Assembly (NCBI RefSeq): GCF_001639145.1
Contig: NZ_LROY01000002.1
Coordinates: 342,501 to 406,500, forward strand
Direction: 5' to 3'
Length of the DNA stretch: 64,000 nucleotides
From: Microbulbifer sp. Q7
GTDB taxonomy: Bacteria > Pseudomonadota > Gammaproteobacteria > Pseudomonadales > Cellvibrionaceae
Within the stretch, counting starts at the first letter, position 1; each line of letters begins with the position of its first letter. Below, one piece after another: positions 52,106 through 60,483 of this stretch. A model generated the notes under the pieces. That model worked only from the letters and a program-made list of their open reading frames with translations, did no database searches and had not been told where the DNA came from. The position numbers and the translations under genes are program-made.

Positions 52106-52564
52106 ATGTTCATACTAAATAATAAAGATAATAGAGATTACAAAAGAATTTTCCCTGATGTAGGGGGGGTAGTTTTTGATCTCTCCGAACAACAAATCAG
52201 CAATAAGGTGAATTCAGATTGGCTCGAAATTTCTGAAGGTGACTTGGCTTGTGTTATAAGTGCAAGCAGGACAATGAGCACGATCTACAAGGTCAGCTCT
52301 CCAATAGAATATGGAGAGATAAAAGGAGAAAAGGGCGGCGTCTTGTACGTTATTACCGGTAAAGTCGTAGCAAAAGTACCGGGAGAACCTGAAATGACAC
52401 CGCTTCTCAACAAGTTCAATGCGCTACACAAAAGGTTGCCAGGTAACCAATATTCATACGGTTTCAATGTAGCGAACTTAGGCTCCCAGCTTGACACACT
52501 TCAAGTTAAGTCAAGAGATGGCTTGGTTAGTCTCGCGGAACTCAAGTGCCAAGAAATTGTATAA
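52106..52564 (+). CDS. Cassette 13: hypothetical protein
   Basis: The 152-residue protein (MFILNNKDNRDYKRIFPDVG...) is soluble and beta-rich, with GVLYVITGKVVAKVPGEPEM and YSYGFNVANLGSQLDTLQV. I do not recognise the family. The ATG lies 10 bases after the R' of attC12. Confidence 0.7.
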   Translation: MFILNNKDNRDYKRIFPDVGGVVFDLSEQQISNKVNSDWLEISEGDLACVISASRTMSTIYKVSSPIEYGEIKGEKGGVLYVITGKVVAKVPGEPEMTPLLNKFNALHKRLPGNQYSYGFNVANLGSQLDTLQVKSRDGLVSLAELKCQEIV

Positions 52565-52676
52565 CAAGGTGCGGCAGACCGACGGCTTACTTTGCGCGCT
52601 TTTTGCGCAGTCGCTACGCTCCTATTTTCGCGCAAAAACCACACAAAGTAAGCCGCCGCTGCGCACGGCGTTATGT
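52559..52676 (+). repeat. attC13 (118 bp, subfamily C)
   Basis: R'' GTATAAC at 52559; R' GTTATGT at 52670. Confidence 0.93.
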
Positions 52677-52683
52677 GAGCAAC

Positions 52684-53037
52684 GTGAAAGATCCGCAGTT
52701 TGATATTTGGATAGATTGGCTTAATAGCTCTAACTGGAGAGCTTTTGAGGATGGGTTTCAATGCCTCATGCAATCGATTGATCAGCATGTTGAATTCATT
52801 GTGCCCTTGATGCTAAATGAAGAAAGCCCCGATATGCGAGCTAAGTATATCGAGCTAATTGGGTACGCTTCCGGTAAGCAATACATACCTTTACTTGCGG
52901 AAGAGCTAAAAAGTATTCACAGAGACGTTAGAGCCTGGGCATATGTGATGCTTCACGATAAAGAGTTCGCTGAGGCTAAGGCAATAGTAGCCCGCTTTGA
53001 ATCAGAGCATCCAAGTGAAGATTTCTTGGCTGGCTAG
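52684..53037 (+). CDS. Cassette 14: small helical protein, possibly HEAT-repeat-like
   Basis: With GTG 52684 the product has 117 residues (MKDPQFDIWIDWL...). It is all-helical with pairs of helices such as DMRAKYIELIGYASGKQYIP and DVRAWAYVMLHDKEFAEAK, which resemble HEAT-like repeats. An alternative GTG at 52675 lies inside R' of attC13. No ATG is available. The function is unknown. Confidence 0.65.
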   Translation: MKDPQFDIWIDWLNSSNWRAFEDGFQCLMQSIDQHVEFIVPLMLNEESPDMRAKYIELIGYASGKQYIPLLAEELKSIHRDVRAWAYVMLHDKEFAEAKAIVARFESEHPSEDFLAG

Positions 53038-53042
53038 CACGC

Positions 53043-53162
53043 ACATAACAAGCAGCGGCAGAGCGACAGCCAACGCTACGCGCCTTTTGTGTTACTCGCT
53101 GGCGCTCAAACATTAACACAAAATACGCTCCGCGCTGGCTGCGCCTGCGCTGGGCGTTAAGC
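53043..53162 (+). repeat. attC14 (120 bp, subfamily D)
   Basis: R'' ACATAAC at 53043; R' GTTAAGC at 53156. Confidence 0.93.
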
Positions 53163-53178
53163 GAGGAAAAGGATTCGC

Positions 53179-53706
53179 ATGAAATCCCATGAGTTATTAT
53201 CAGTTGGTCTGAGAGTTTGCGGCGTGCTTCTGATATTTTTAGGGTTACGAACGATTTCTAGTCAATATATGTCGTTGGGGATGCTTTCATATAATGGGGA
53301 TGAACGCATCCGGATATATGCATTGGTGACCGTAATAGAGATTGCTTTGATTTTTATAGTTGCGCTAACACTCTTAAAATTCCCAAATTTGGTCGCAAAG
53401 AAGCTATTACCTCGTGACTCAGATGATAAATATGAGCTCTCAAAGAATGGCAAAGAGTTTCTCTCGATTACCTTTTGTCTATTGGGTGTTTACATTCTTT
53501 CTTGGGCAATCCCTGACTTAATTAATAATGGAATGTGGCTCATTCATTTCTCGGAAAGAGCATACACAAGTGATAGTAATTACGCCGAAACAGTTATTGC
53601 CCAGATTACTACAGTGGTCGAAATAGTGATCGGTGGTTTTCTCTGCTTTGGAGCCTCTGGTCTAGGGAATGTCTTGTGGAAACTGAGAGGCATGCAGCGC
53701 GCTTAA
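53179..53706 (+). CDS. Cassette 15: four-helix membrane protein, unknown
   Basis: The 175-residue protein has helices at about residues 8-25, 45-66, 92-115 and 140-160, joined by a charged cytoplasmic loop (KKLLPRDSDDKYELSKNG). I do not recognise the family. The stop codon overlaps attC15 R''. Confidence 0.72.
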   Translation: MKSHELLSVGLRVCGVLLIFLGLRTISSQYMSLGMLSYNGDERIRIYALVTVIEIALIFIVALTLLKFPNLVAKKLLPRDSDDKYELSKNGKEFLSITFCLLGVYILSWAIPDLINNGMWLIHFSERAYTSDSNYAETVIAQITTVVEIVIGGFLCFGASGLGNVLWKLRGMQRA

Positions 53707-53818
53707 CAAGGTGCGGCAGACCGACGTCTTACTTTGCGCATTTTTTGCGCCGTCGCTACGCTCCTACTTTCGCGCAAAAACTACACAAAGTAAGCCGCCG
53801 CTGCGCACGACGTTATGT
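53701..53818 (+). repeat. attC15 (118 bp, subfamily C)
   Basis: R'' GCTTAAC at 53701 is a perfect RYYYAAC; R' GTTATGT at 53812. Confidence 0.93.
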
Positions 53819-53828
53819 GAGCTCGAGA

Positions 53829-54167
53829 ATGAAGAGTATTTCGCTAATCTCGATTTTTATTATTTGTCTCATACCAGGGCTCTCAGCGGGCACGACAATT
53901 TATGTTAAGCCAAATTACCCTATAGAAGCGCTCAAAAAGTGTATAGAAGGGTGGGTGGAATTCGAAGTAACAGTCATGCCTGATGGATCTTTTGAAAATG
54001 TAAAAATTATAGAGTCACACCCAGAAGGCATATTTGATGAGGCAGCAAAGGAAGCCCTTAAAAAACATAATCTCGTACCAAAAGAACTAATTGGCGCAAC
54101 TGAACCAACACATGGTGTGAAGCGGAAAATCAGCTACAAACTGGACGGCGAGTGTGTTCCCACATAA
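53829..54167 (+). CDS. Cassette 16: secreted TonB C-terminal-domain protein
   Basis: The 112-residue protein has a signal peptide (MKSISLISIFIICLIPGLSAG). It is followed by a TonB-C type domain: YPIEALKKCIEGWVEFEVTV, MPDGSFENVKIIESHPEGIF, and EAAKEALKKHNLVP. There is no transmembrane anchor or proline spacer, so it is not a working TonB energiser. It is more likely a free periplasmic domain of unknown role. Its attC site is split by an IS110-type element. Confidence 0.82.
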   Translation: MKSISLISIFIICLIPGLSAGTTIYVKPNYPIEALKKCIEGWVEFEVTVMPDGSFENVKIIESHPEGIFDEAAKEALKKHNLVPKELIGATEPTHGVKRKISYKLDGECVPT

Positions 54168-54170
54168 CAA
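54162..54170 (+). repeat. attC16, left fragment (R'' end)
   Basis: ACATAAC at 54162-54168 plus AA. The remainder of the same site continues at 55344 after the inserted element. Joining the two gives a complete subfamily E attC. Confidence 0.85.
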
Positions 54171-54200
54171 GCGACTGTGGTTGCAACCCCAAGAAAATAA

Positions 54201-55340
<1,140 letters not shown>

Positions 55341-55343
55341 CAA

Positions 55344-55451
55344 TGCAATGCAGCCGACGTCTTACTTTGTGCACTTTTTGCACGGTCGCTGCGCTCCCAT
55401 TTTCGTGCAAAAAGCACACAAAGTAAGCCGCGTCTGATTGCGGCGTTATGC
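55344..55451 (+). repeat. attC16, right fragment (subfamily E)
   Basis: The remainder of the split attC runs from TGCAATGCAGCCGACG to R' GTTATGC at 55445-55451, and it closely matches attC24. Confidence 0.9.
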
Positions 55452-55487
55452 AGCTAGGCAATCTGAGAAATAAGTGGAGAGAAAGTT

Positions 55488-55769
55488 ATGCCAACTTGGT
55501 TTTCTAATGGCTATGTCCATAGTACGTATGATTCAGAAGAGGATTCAGAACGTGTTGCCGCAATACGATTAAATCGAGAATTTGGAATCGATTTGTCGAA
55601 TCAACCGAAACGCGCAAAGAAATTGTATGAACGTGCACTGTTCTATAAAGGATTCTCTAAAGAAGAGCTAAGCAAGGTTAAAAAAAATGTAGAAACTAGC
55701 AACAATCTCGAAATTCGTGAATTGGAGATTTTTCAGAAAATATATGACACCAAGCCTGATGGTTCGTGA
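55488..55769 (+). CDS. Cassette 17: small helical hypothetical protein
   Basis: The 93-residue protein (MPTWFSNGYVHSTYDSEED...) is charged and helical, with NREFGIDLSNQPKRAKKLYERALF and SKEELSKVKKNVETSNN. No recognised family. The ATG is preceded by GGAGAG and lies 36 bases after the R' of attC16. Confidence 0.68.
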   Translation: MPTWFSNGYVHSTYDSEEDSERVAAIRLNREFGIDLSNQPKRAKKLYERALFYKGFSKEELSKVKKNVETSNNLEIRELEIFQKIYDTKPDGS

Positions 55770-55802
55770 TCGCACCAATGGACTAAAGGAATGGAAAAAA
55801 CT

Positions 55803-55922
55803 GCATAACAAACAGCGGCAGAGCGACAGCCAACGCTACGCACATCTTGTGTTACTCGCTGGCGCTCAAACATTAACACAAAATGTGCTTCTCGCTAGCT
55901 GCGCCTGCGCTGGGCGTTAGAA
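55803..55922 (+). repeat. attC17 (120 bp, subfamily D)
   Basis: R'' GCATAAC at 55803; R' GTTAGAA at 55916, last base off consensus. Confidence 0.92.
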
Positions 55923-55940
55923 GCCCATAAGAGTAAGTTC

Positions 55941-56369
55941 ATGGAAAAAGTTTTGTTCGCACTGGAAGTCGAAGATGGATGGCCTCCAGTTGGAACGGAA
56001 GGAGTCTGGTGTGAAAAGGTTGGGGAAAATTATCAGTTAAAGAATGTACCTTTCTTTATTGCAGGTATTGCAGCTGAAGATATTTTTCACGCAATACCTG
56101 ACCAAGTTAATGATCATATATTTGAGTTTGAAATTGTCGAGGAGTCTGGACACTCTGTTATATGGTTAATGAATAATATTGATTTAGAAATTACAGAGTT
56201 TGTCGACATAGTTAAGGCGCTCGGATGTAGTTATGAGGGCTTCCCTCAGTATTCGCTAGCCGCTATTGACGCACCTCCTGAGGTCGATGTGGATCAGTTA
56301 AATGAAGTAATAGATAAATTCGAAGAAAAGGGAATAGATTTTGCGTTTCCGGTATGGCGCCTTGATTGA
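55941..56369 (+). CDS. Cassette 18: DUF4265-type protein
   Basis: The 142-residue protein matches the layout of DUF4265 proteins: EVEDGWPPVGTEGVWCEKV at residues 9-27, YQLKNVPFFIAGIAAEDIF, and a C-terminal half with SGHSVIWL. The function of DUF4265 is unknown. It is soluble and acidic. The ATG is 18 bases after the R' of attC17. Confidence 0.75.
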   Translation: MEKVLFALEVEDGWPPVGTEGVWCEKVGENYQLKNVPFFIAGIAAEDIFHAIPDQVNDHIFEFEIVEESGHSVIWLMNNIDLEITEFVDIVKALGCSYEGFPQYSLAAIDAPPEVDVDQLNEVIDKFEEKGIDFAFPVWRLD

Positions 56370-56375
56370 CGTCGC

Positions 56376-56519
56376 TTCTAACAAACGCAAGCAGTTTGCT
56401 ACGGCCCTTCGGGCCTCCGCGGGACGCCCAACGCTATGCACATTTTGTGCGGGTCGCTGCGCTCACATTTTCGCACAAAATGTGCATAGCATTGGTCGCC
56501 CCTGTTGCGGGCGTTATGA
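56376..56519 (+). repeat. attC18 (144 bp, subfamily B)
   Basis: R'' TTCTAAC at 56376; R' GTTATGA at 56513. Confidence 0.92.
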
Positions 56520-56802
56520 GCCGCTCGCTCAAGTTCGTGCGGGGTTCATATAGAGTAAAAGGAGTTGGAAAGGGGTGCTGTATAAAAATACAGTATTGGC
56601 GTTAAAATCTGTAGTCAACGATTCGTCCTTCGTGTAGGCTTCGAAGCTTCAGCGACGCTCGCATAACGAAGTTTATGCGGACGCCGCAGACGCATCGAAG
56701 CAAGGCCGCGAATCTAGCGCTGGCAGTCCTTTCCTCCGTAGCAAATTGTGGTGAAGCCAGAACAGGTTAATGAGTGAATTCTGGCATCGTGCCACGAGCA
56801 GC
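56520..56802. other. Cassette 19: cassette without a convincing ORF
   Basis: Between attC18 and attC19 there is no ORF longer than 29 codons (ATG 56516 to TAA near 56605). The stretch has a perfect LexA box, a GCATAA/TTATGC hairpin near 56660-56677 and GC-rich short repeats. It may supply a promoter or a small RNA, or be the remnant of a decayed gene. Confidence 0.6.
56578..56593. promoter_or_regulatory. LexA (SOS) box inside cassette 19
   Basis: CTGT-ATAAAAAT-ACAG fits CTGT-N8-ACAG, and the flanking bases (TG before, TA after) extend the match to the 20-base E. coli consensus. It is at least as good as the intI box. Confidence 0.75.
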
Positions 56803-56907
56803 TCATAACAAGACGATAATGCGGTCAGCTAAAAATCTTCATCACCTTTGCTTTCGCAAAGGTGCCGCCAATTTTCTTAACGGCGCCGCATATCTAATTC
56901 GTTATGA
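56803..56907 (+). repeat. attC19 (105 bp, singleton)
   Basis: R'' TCATAAC at 56803; R' GTTATGA at 56901. The internal sequence (CACCTTTGCTTTCGCAAAGGTG hairpin) is unlike the other subfamilies. Confidence 0.88.
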
Positions 56908-56918
56908 GCTAATCGAGC

Positions 56919-57221
56919 ATGCTTAGAAGAAAATGCCCACACTGCTCTAAAAAGAGTCTGCAAGTACCGGTTCTAAGTAACAACTTTGTATGTTCCGAGT
57001 GCGTGTCTATATATCACCAACCTAGGTGGGCGAATTTCATAGAGACGATGCTTGGGTCAGCAATAGGCACCGCTGCGTTCTTTTATTTGTTTTTTTACTT
57101 CAGCTGGCTTGCCGTGTTCGTGATATTTTTGGTTTTACCATTGTTGGTTGATCAAGTATTCAGAAGATTTGGTCCAATAAAGCTGGGTGGGGTAAAAGGT
57201 GCACTTCGTAGGCGCTCATAA
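56919..57221 (+). CDS. Cassette 20: zinc-ribbon-like two-helix membrane protein
   Basis: The 100-residue protein has an N-terminal CPHC...CSEC pattern (Cys6, Cys9, Cys25, Cys28) typical of a zinc ribbon. Two helices follow, at about residues 46-62 and 63-82. A basic tail (GALRRRS) ends it. The family was not identified. The ATG is 12 bases after the R' of attC19. Confidence 0.72.
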   Translation: MLRRKCPHCSKKSLQVPVLSNNFVCSECVSIYHQPRWANFIETMLGSAIGTAAFFYLFFYFSWLAVFVIFLVLPLLVDQVFRRFGPIKLGGVKGALRRRS

Positions 57222-57335
57222 CAATCAGCGGCAGAGCGACAGCCAACGCTACGCACCTTTTGTGTTACTCGCTGTCGCTCAAACATTAACACAAAAGGTG
57301 CTCCGCGCTGGCTGCGCCTGCACTGGGCGTTACGT
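57217..57335 (+). repeat. attC20 (119 bp, subfamily D)
   Basis: R'' TCATAAC at 57217; R' GTTACGT at 57329. Confidence 0.92.
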
Positions 57336-57356
57336 TTCATCCAGAGCTAGTTTCAG

Positions 57357-57695
57357 ATGAATGTTGAAGTATTCGGTGATAGAGATTTTATTAAGTCTGC
57401 CCATAGTTCAGATGGAATATGGGTTCTCATGGCCGGTCGAGCCGTCTATATGCTAGCGGCAGAGAATGAAAATGCACTTCCTGTCTGGGTATTAAAGGAG
57501 AGTGCTCAAAAATTTGCAGAGAATCTAAAAGGTAAAAATCTGTCGCCTGTCTTTGTTCCGCTAAGTAATTTTGTCGGTTCGGCCTGGCTAGGAACAGAGA
57601 GTGCAGAGTTTGCCGAGGTACTCGCAGCACCAGTTCATGGGCGTGCCCCATTGGTTTATTCGGTTAGCGAACTCCGTGCAAAACTCAAAACGTAA
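57357..57695 (+). CDS. Cassette 21: DUF2750-like hypothetical protein
   Basis: The 112-residue soluble protein has GIWVLMAGRAVYML, LPVWVLKESAQKFAENL and VPLSNFVGSAWLG. The order (a 'WVL' strand, a 'PVW' strand leading into a helix, then 'V.L..F...WL') resembles DUF2750 proteins. I hold that call loosely. The ATG is 22 bases after the R' of attC20. Confidence 0.6.
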   Translation: MNVEVFGDRDFIKSAHSSDGIWVLMAGRAVYMLAAENENALPVWVLKESAQKFAENLKGKNLSPVFVPLSNFVGSAWLGTESAEFAEVLAAPVHGRAPLVYSVSELRAKLKT

Positions 57696-57809
57696 CAAGC
57701 ACCGGCAGAGCGACAGCCAACGCTACGCACATTTTGTGTTACTCGCTGGCGCTCAAACATTAACACAAAATGTGCTCCACGCTGGCTGCGCCTGCGCTGG
57801 GCGTTAGGT
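57690..57809 (+). repeat. attC21 (120 bp, subfamily D)
   Basis: R'' ACGTAAC at 57690; R' GTTAGGT at 57803. Confidence 0.93.
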
Positions 57810-57851
57810 AAATGAGCATTGAGAAAATTTTCGAAGTACAGCCCGTCTACA

Positions 57852-58238
57852 ATGTCGAAAAGAATAAGGCAGGAAGAAAATTGGCAAAAACAAAAAGCGC
57901 TGAGAGAAAGATATCTTCCTATATATTTTAAAGTATTATTTATAACTTACGTGTTTATGGTTTCAGTCTATGTCCCGTTTGGAAATCATGACAAATTTTA
58001 CATTCAGGCATTTATTATCGTGCTGATATTTATTGTGCCAGCAGGTAGCGCATTTATAGCGAGCGTTTTTTCTACCTACATGTCTGGAGTAAACTACTAC
58101 TTAGGAGATTGGATCGTGTCGCAAGAGAGTGATGGGAGGCGATTTAGCAGCAATAAATTATTTTGTTGGTGCTTTTCAATAGTGTATATCACAATTTATT
58201 TTTTTTCCTCGGTTAACACGAGGCTCCTTTTTACCTAA
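57852..58238 (+). CDS. Cassette 22: membrane protein, unknown
   Basis: From ATG 57852 the protein has 128 residues. A basic N-terminus (MSKRIRQEENWQKQKALRER) is followed by three helices at about residues 26-43, 52-78 and 105-123. An in-frame TTG at 57819 would add 11 residues. No family recognised. The stop overlaps attC22 R''. Confidence 0.68.
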   Translation: MSKRIRQEENWQKQKALRERYLPIYFKVLFITYVFMVSVYVPFGNHDKFYIQAFIIVLIFIVPAGSAFIASVFSTYMSGVNYYLGDWIVSQESDGRRFSSNKLFCWCFSIVYITIYFFSSVNTRLLFT

Positions 58239-58350
58239 CAAGGTGCGGCAGACCGACGTCTTACTTTGCGCACTTTTTGCGCAGTCGCTACGCTCCTATT
58301 TTCGCGCAAAAACTACACAAAGTAAGCCGCCGCTGCGCACGGCGTTATGT
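58233..58350 (+). repeat. attC22 (118 bp, subfamily C)
   Basis: R'' ACCTAAC at 58233; R' GTTATGT at 58344. Confidence 0.93.
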
Positions 58351-58574
58351 TTCTCAAGTCTGACGCAAAACCTGAGGCAAAGGATATGATGTTTCGAATT
58401 TTAGGGATAATCATGGGCACTGTTTTCTTGATAGGAGCCTCACTCATGATCTTTATTGGTGACGTAGGCGCTATCCAAATTCTTACGCTTTTTATCCTGG
58501 GCGGCACGTTCATGCTTTACGGTCTTGGTGGCAACAAAGGGTTATCAAAAGTCATGCCTTGGCTGGCAAAATGA
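58347..58574 (+). CDS. Cassette 23: two-helix membrane protein, unknown
   Basis: The 75-residue protein has helices at about residues 16-37 and 43-60. Its ATG (58347) lies inside the R' site of attC22, so cassette recombination would create or destroy the start codon. A later in-frame ATG pair at 58386/58389 could also serve. Confidence 0.65.
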   Translation: MFLKSDAKPEAKDMMFRILGIIMGTVFLIGASLMIFIGDVGAIQILTLFILGGTFMLYGLGGNKGLSKVMPWLAK

Positions 58575-58592
58575 GCCAGTCGTCAGGCCAAA

Positions 58593-58736
58593 ACATAACA
58601 ATCACGGGCAGTGAAGCTCCGGCCCTTCGGGCCTCCGCGGGACGGCTTACCTTATGCACGTTTTGCGCGGTCGCTTCGCTCCCATTTTTACGCAAAACGC
58701 GCATAAGGTAAGCCGCCCCTGCCGTGGGCGTTATGT
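58593..58736 (+). repeat. attC23 (144 bp, subfamily A)
   Basis: R'' ACATAAC at 58593; R' GTTATGT at 58730. Confidence 0.93.
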
Positions 58737-58754
58737 TTCATCGGAGATAAATAC

Positions 58755-59330
58755 GTGGATAAAATTATTATAAAACCATGGATTGGAAATTCTTATGGTG
58801 AAAAAAAGATACTACCGATGAGAACCCTGATTCTGGGAGAGTCAAACTACACATCGGAAGATAATTTTGATTCTGATTTGGTTGTAAGGTGTGTAACTGA
58901 ACACATTGGAAGTAATTGCGATAAAAATTTTTCTCGTTTTGCAACGAAGATAAGAAGGGTGGCTTTAGGTAGGGATACTAAGGTTTCTCCAAGTGAGTTT
59001 TGGAATAGCGTGGCATTTTATAACTTTGTCCAGTTTTTAGTCGGAAACGCAAGTAAAAATAGACCGACTGACTTAGTGTGGAGTAATTCGATAGAGGCAT
59101 TCGAGTCGCTAGTTTCTATGATATATCCAGAGAGAATTTTGGTTCTGGGAGTCGAAAATTGGAAAAATTTACTTTCGAAAATTGCACATTCTGTGATTGA
59201 CGAACACTCAGTGCTTCTCAAAGTAAATAATTTTGAAGTTACGGCGGGATATATTTCACACCCCTCAAATGGCGGTGGTTTTTCTTACAATAAGTGGTTG
59301 CCAGTTGCCCAGAGTCTATTAAAAACATAA
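58755..59330 (+). CDS. Cassette 24: hypothetical protein with UDG-superfamily-like motifs
   Basis: The 191-residue soluble protein starts at GTG 58755. LPMRTLILGESNYTSEDN near residue 21 resembles the start of uracil-DNA-glycosylase-like domains (LxLGE-x-P/Y). A central RILVLGVENWKNLL strand and a late GYISHPSNGGGFSYNKW (HPS) segment fit the same fold. This is pattern recognition only, and catalytic competence is unproven. It is strongly AT-rich. Confidence 0.6.
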   Translation: MDKIIIKPWIGNSYGEKKILPMRTLILGESNYTSEDNFDSDLVVRCVTEHIGSNCDKNFSRFATKIRRVALGRDTKVSPSEFWNSVAFYNFVQFLVGNASKNRPTDLVWSNSIEAFESLVSMIYPERILVLGVENWKNLLSKIAHSVIDEHSVLLKVNNFEVTAGYISHPSNGGGFSYNKWLPVAQSLLKT

Positions 59331-59441
59331 CAATGCAATGCAGCCGACGTCTTACTTTGTGTGCTTTTTGCACGGTCGCTGCGCTCCCATTTTCGTGCAA
59401 AAAGCACACAAAATAAGCCGCGGCTGATCGCGGCGTTATGT
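59325..59441 (+). repeat. attC24 (117 bp, subfamily E)
   Basis: R'' ACATAAC at 59325; R' GTTATGT at 59435. It is the intact reference for the IS-split attC16. Confidence 0.93.
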
Positions 59442-59459
59442 GAGCACAAGGAATGAGCT

Positions 59460-59867
59460 ATGAGCGTAAATCTGAAAGAGGTTGATGGGGTAAAAATTTA
59501 GCCAAAACATTTGGCTTCATGTCATTGCGGCTCTGTAAAAATTGAGCTGGATCTGCCTGATGGTCTTATAGATCTTCGGCGTTGTGATTGTTCTTTATGC
59601 CGTAGGAGAGGCGCAATTGCCGCGTCAGTTTCGCTAGATGGCATTGCTGTCTTGGAAGGGCAGGAGCACTTAAAGCTCTATCAATTCAACACCAACACAG
59701 CGAAACACTATTTCTGCGGTAATTGCGGAGTTTATACACATCATCAGAGACGCTCCAATCCTACTCAATATGGGTTCAATGTTGCGTGTCTAGAGGGTAT
59801 AAACCCGCTAAAGGTAGAGGGTATTCCAACCTACGATGGTGTAAACCACCCGGCGGACCGAGGGTAA
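59460..59867 (+). pseudogene. Cassette 25: GFA-family gene with an early amber stop
   Basis: From ATG 59460, which has AAGGA seven bases upstream, the frame reads MSVNLKEVDGVKI. It then meets TAG at 59499-59501 and continues PKHLASCHCGSVKIELDLPDG... to 59867. The continuation is a GFA-type zinc protein with CHCG, CDCSLCRRRGA, and the FCGNCGVYTHHQ motif. Without the stop it would have about 135 residues. Reinitiation at TTG 59511 could still give a 118-residue protein holding all zinc ligands. Confidence 0.75.
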
Positions 59868-59870
59868 CCC

Positions 59871-60015
59871 ACATAACAATCACGGGCAGTGATGCTCCGG
59901 CCCTTCGGGCCTCCGCGGGACGGCTTACCTTATGCACGTTTTACGCGGGTCGCTTCGCTCCCATTTTCGCGCAAATCGCGCATAAGGTAAGCCGCCCCTG
60001 CCGTGGGCGTTATGT
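59871..60015 (+). repeat. attC25 (145 bp, subfamily A)
   Basis: R'' ACATAAC at 59871; R' GTTATGT at 60009. Confidence 0.93.
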
Positions 60016-60027
60016 GGGTTGAGGCTA

Positions 60028-60393
60028 ATGGAAATTGAGCTGAGGTGGCTGGAAGGGGACAGGTTGATTTTTGAGGCTACAACTAAACAAGGCACCGAAA
60101 CTGGAAGTCTACTTCTCGATAAAAAAAGTAAACGTTTTATCAGTGAGGTCTTTAAAGAGCGTCCATTCAAATCAGAGTCGGATTCTCCTTACACTTGGAA
60201 TGTTGAAGAAGTTCTCAGAAGTAATACAAGCCCACACTGGCAAATTATAATAAAGATAGCGAGAGGGAAATCTCGGAAGAAACGAAAAATTGAAGTATCA
60301 GAGAGTATATATCTTAATTTTTATAGGTTATTCCATAGTCAGCGGTTGCCTAGTCAGTTGGAAGTGGGGTTGCCGGGCTCTGAAATCACATAA
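60028..60393 (+). CDS. Cassette 26: hypothetical protein
   Basis: The 121-residue basic soluble protein (MEIELRWLEGDRLIFEATTK...) has two beta strands followed by helices and a lysine/arginine-rich patch (KIARGKSRKKRKIEV). No family recognised. ATG 60028 is chosen; a TTG at 60019 is in frame. The stop overlaps attC26 R''. Confidence 0.68.
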   Translation: MEIELRWLEGDRLIFEATTKQGTETGSLLLDKKSKRFISEVFKERPFKSESDSPYTWNVEEVLRSNTSPHWQIIIKIARGKSRKKRKIEVSESIYLNFYRLFHSQRLPSQLEVGLPGSEIT

Positions 60394-60483
60394 CAATCAC
60401 AGGCAGTTTGCGCCGACCCCTGACGGGGCCTCTGCGGGACGGCCTACGCTACGCTTCGGCCGCCCCTGCTGTGGGCGTTCAGG
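60388..60483 (+). repeat. attC26 (96 bp, shortened, degenerate R')
   Basis: R'' ACATAAC at 60388. The 3' end reads GTTCAGG, not GTTRRRY. The IS1182-type element begins in or next to this point (GGCTGTAGAAAAACTC), so the R' site seems to have been cut by the insertion. Confidence 0.8.
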
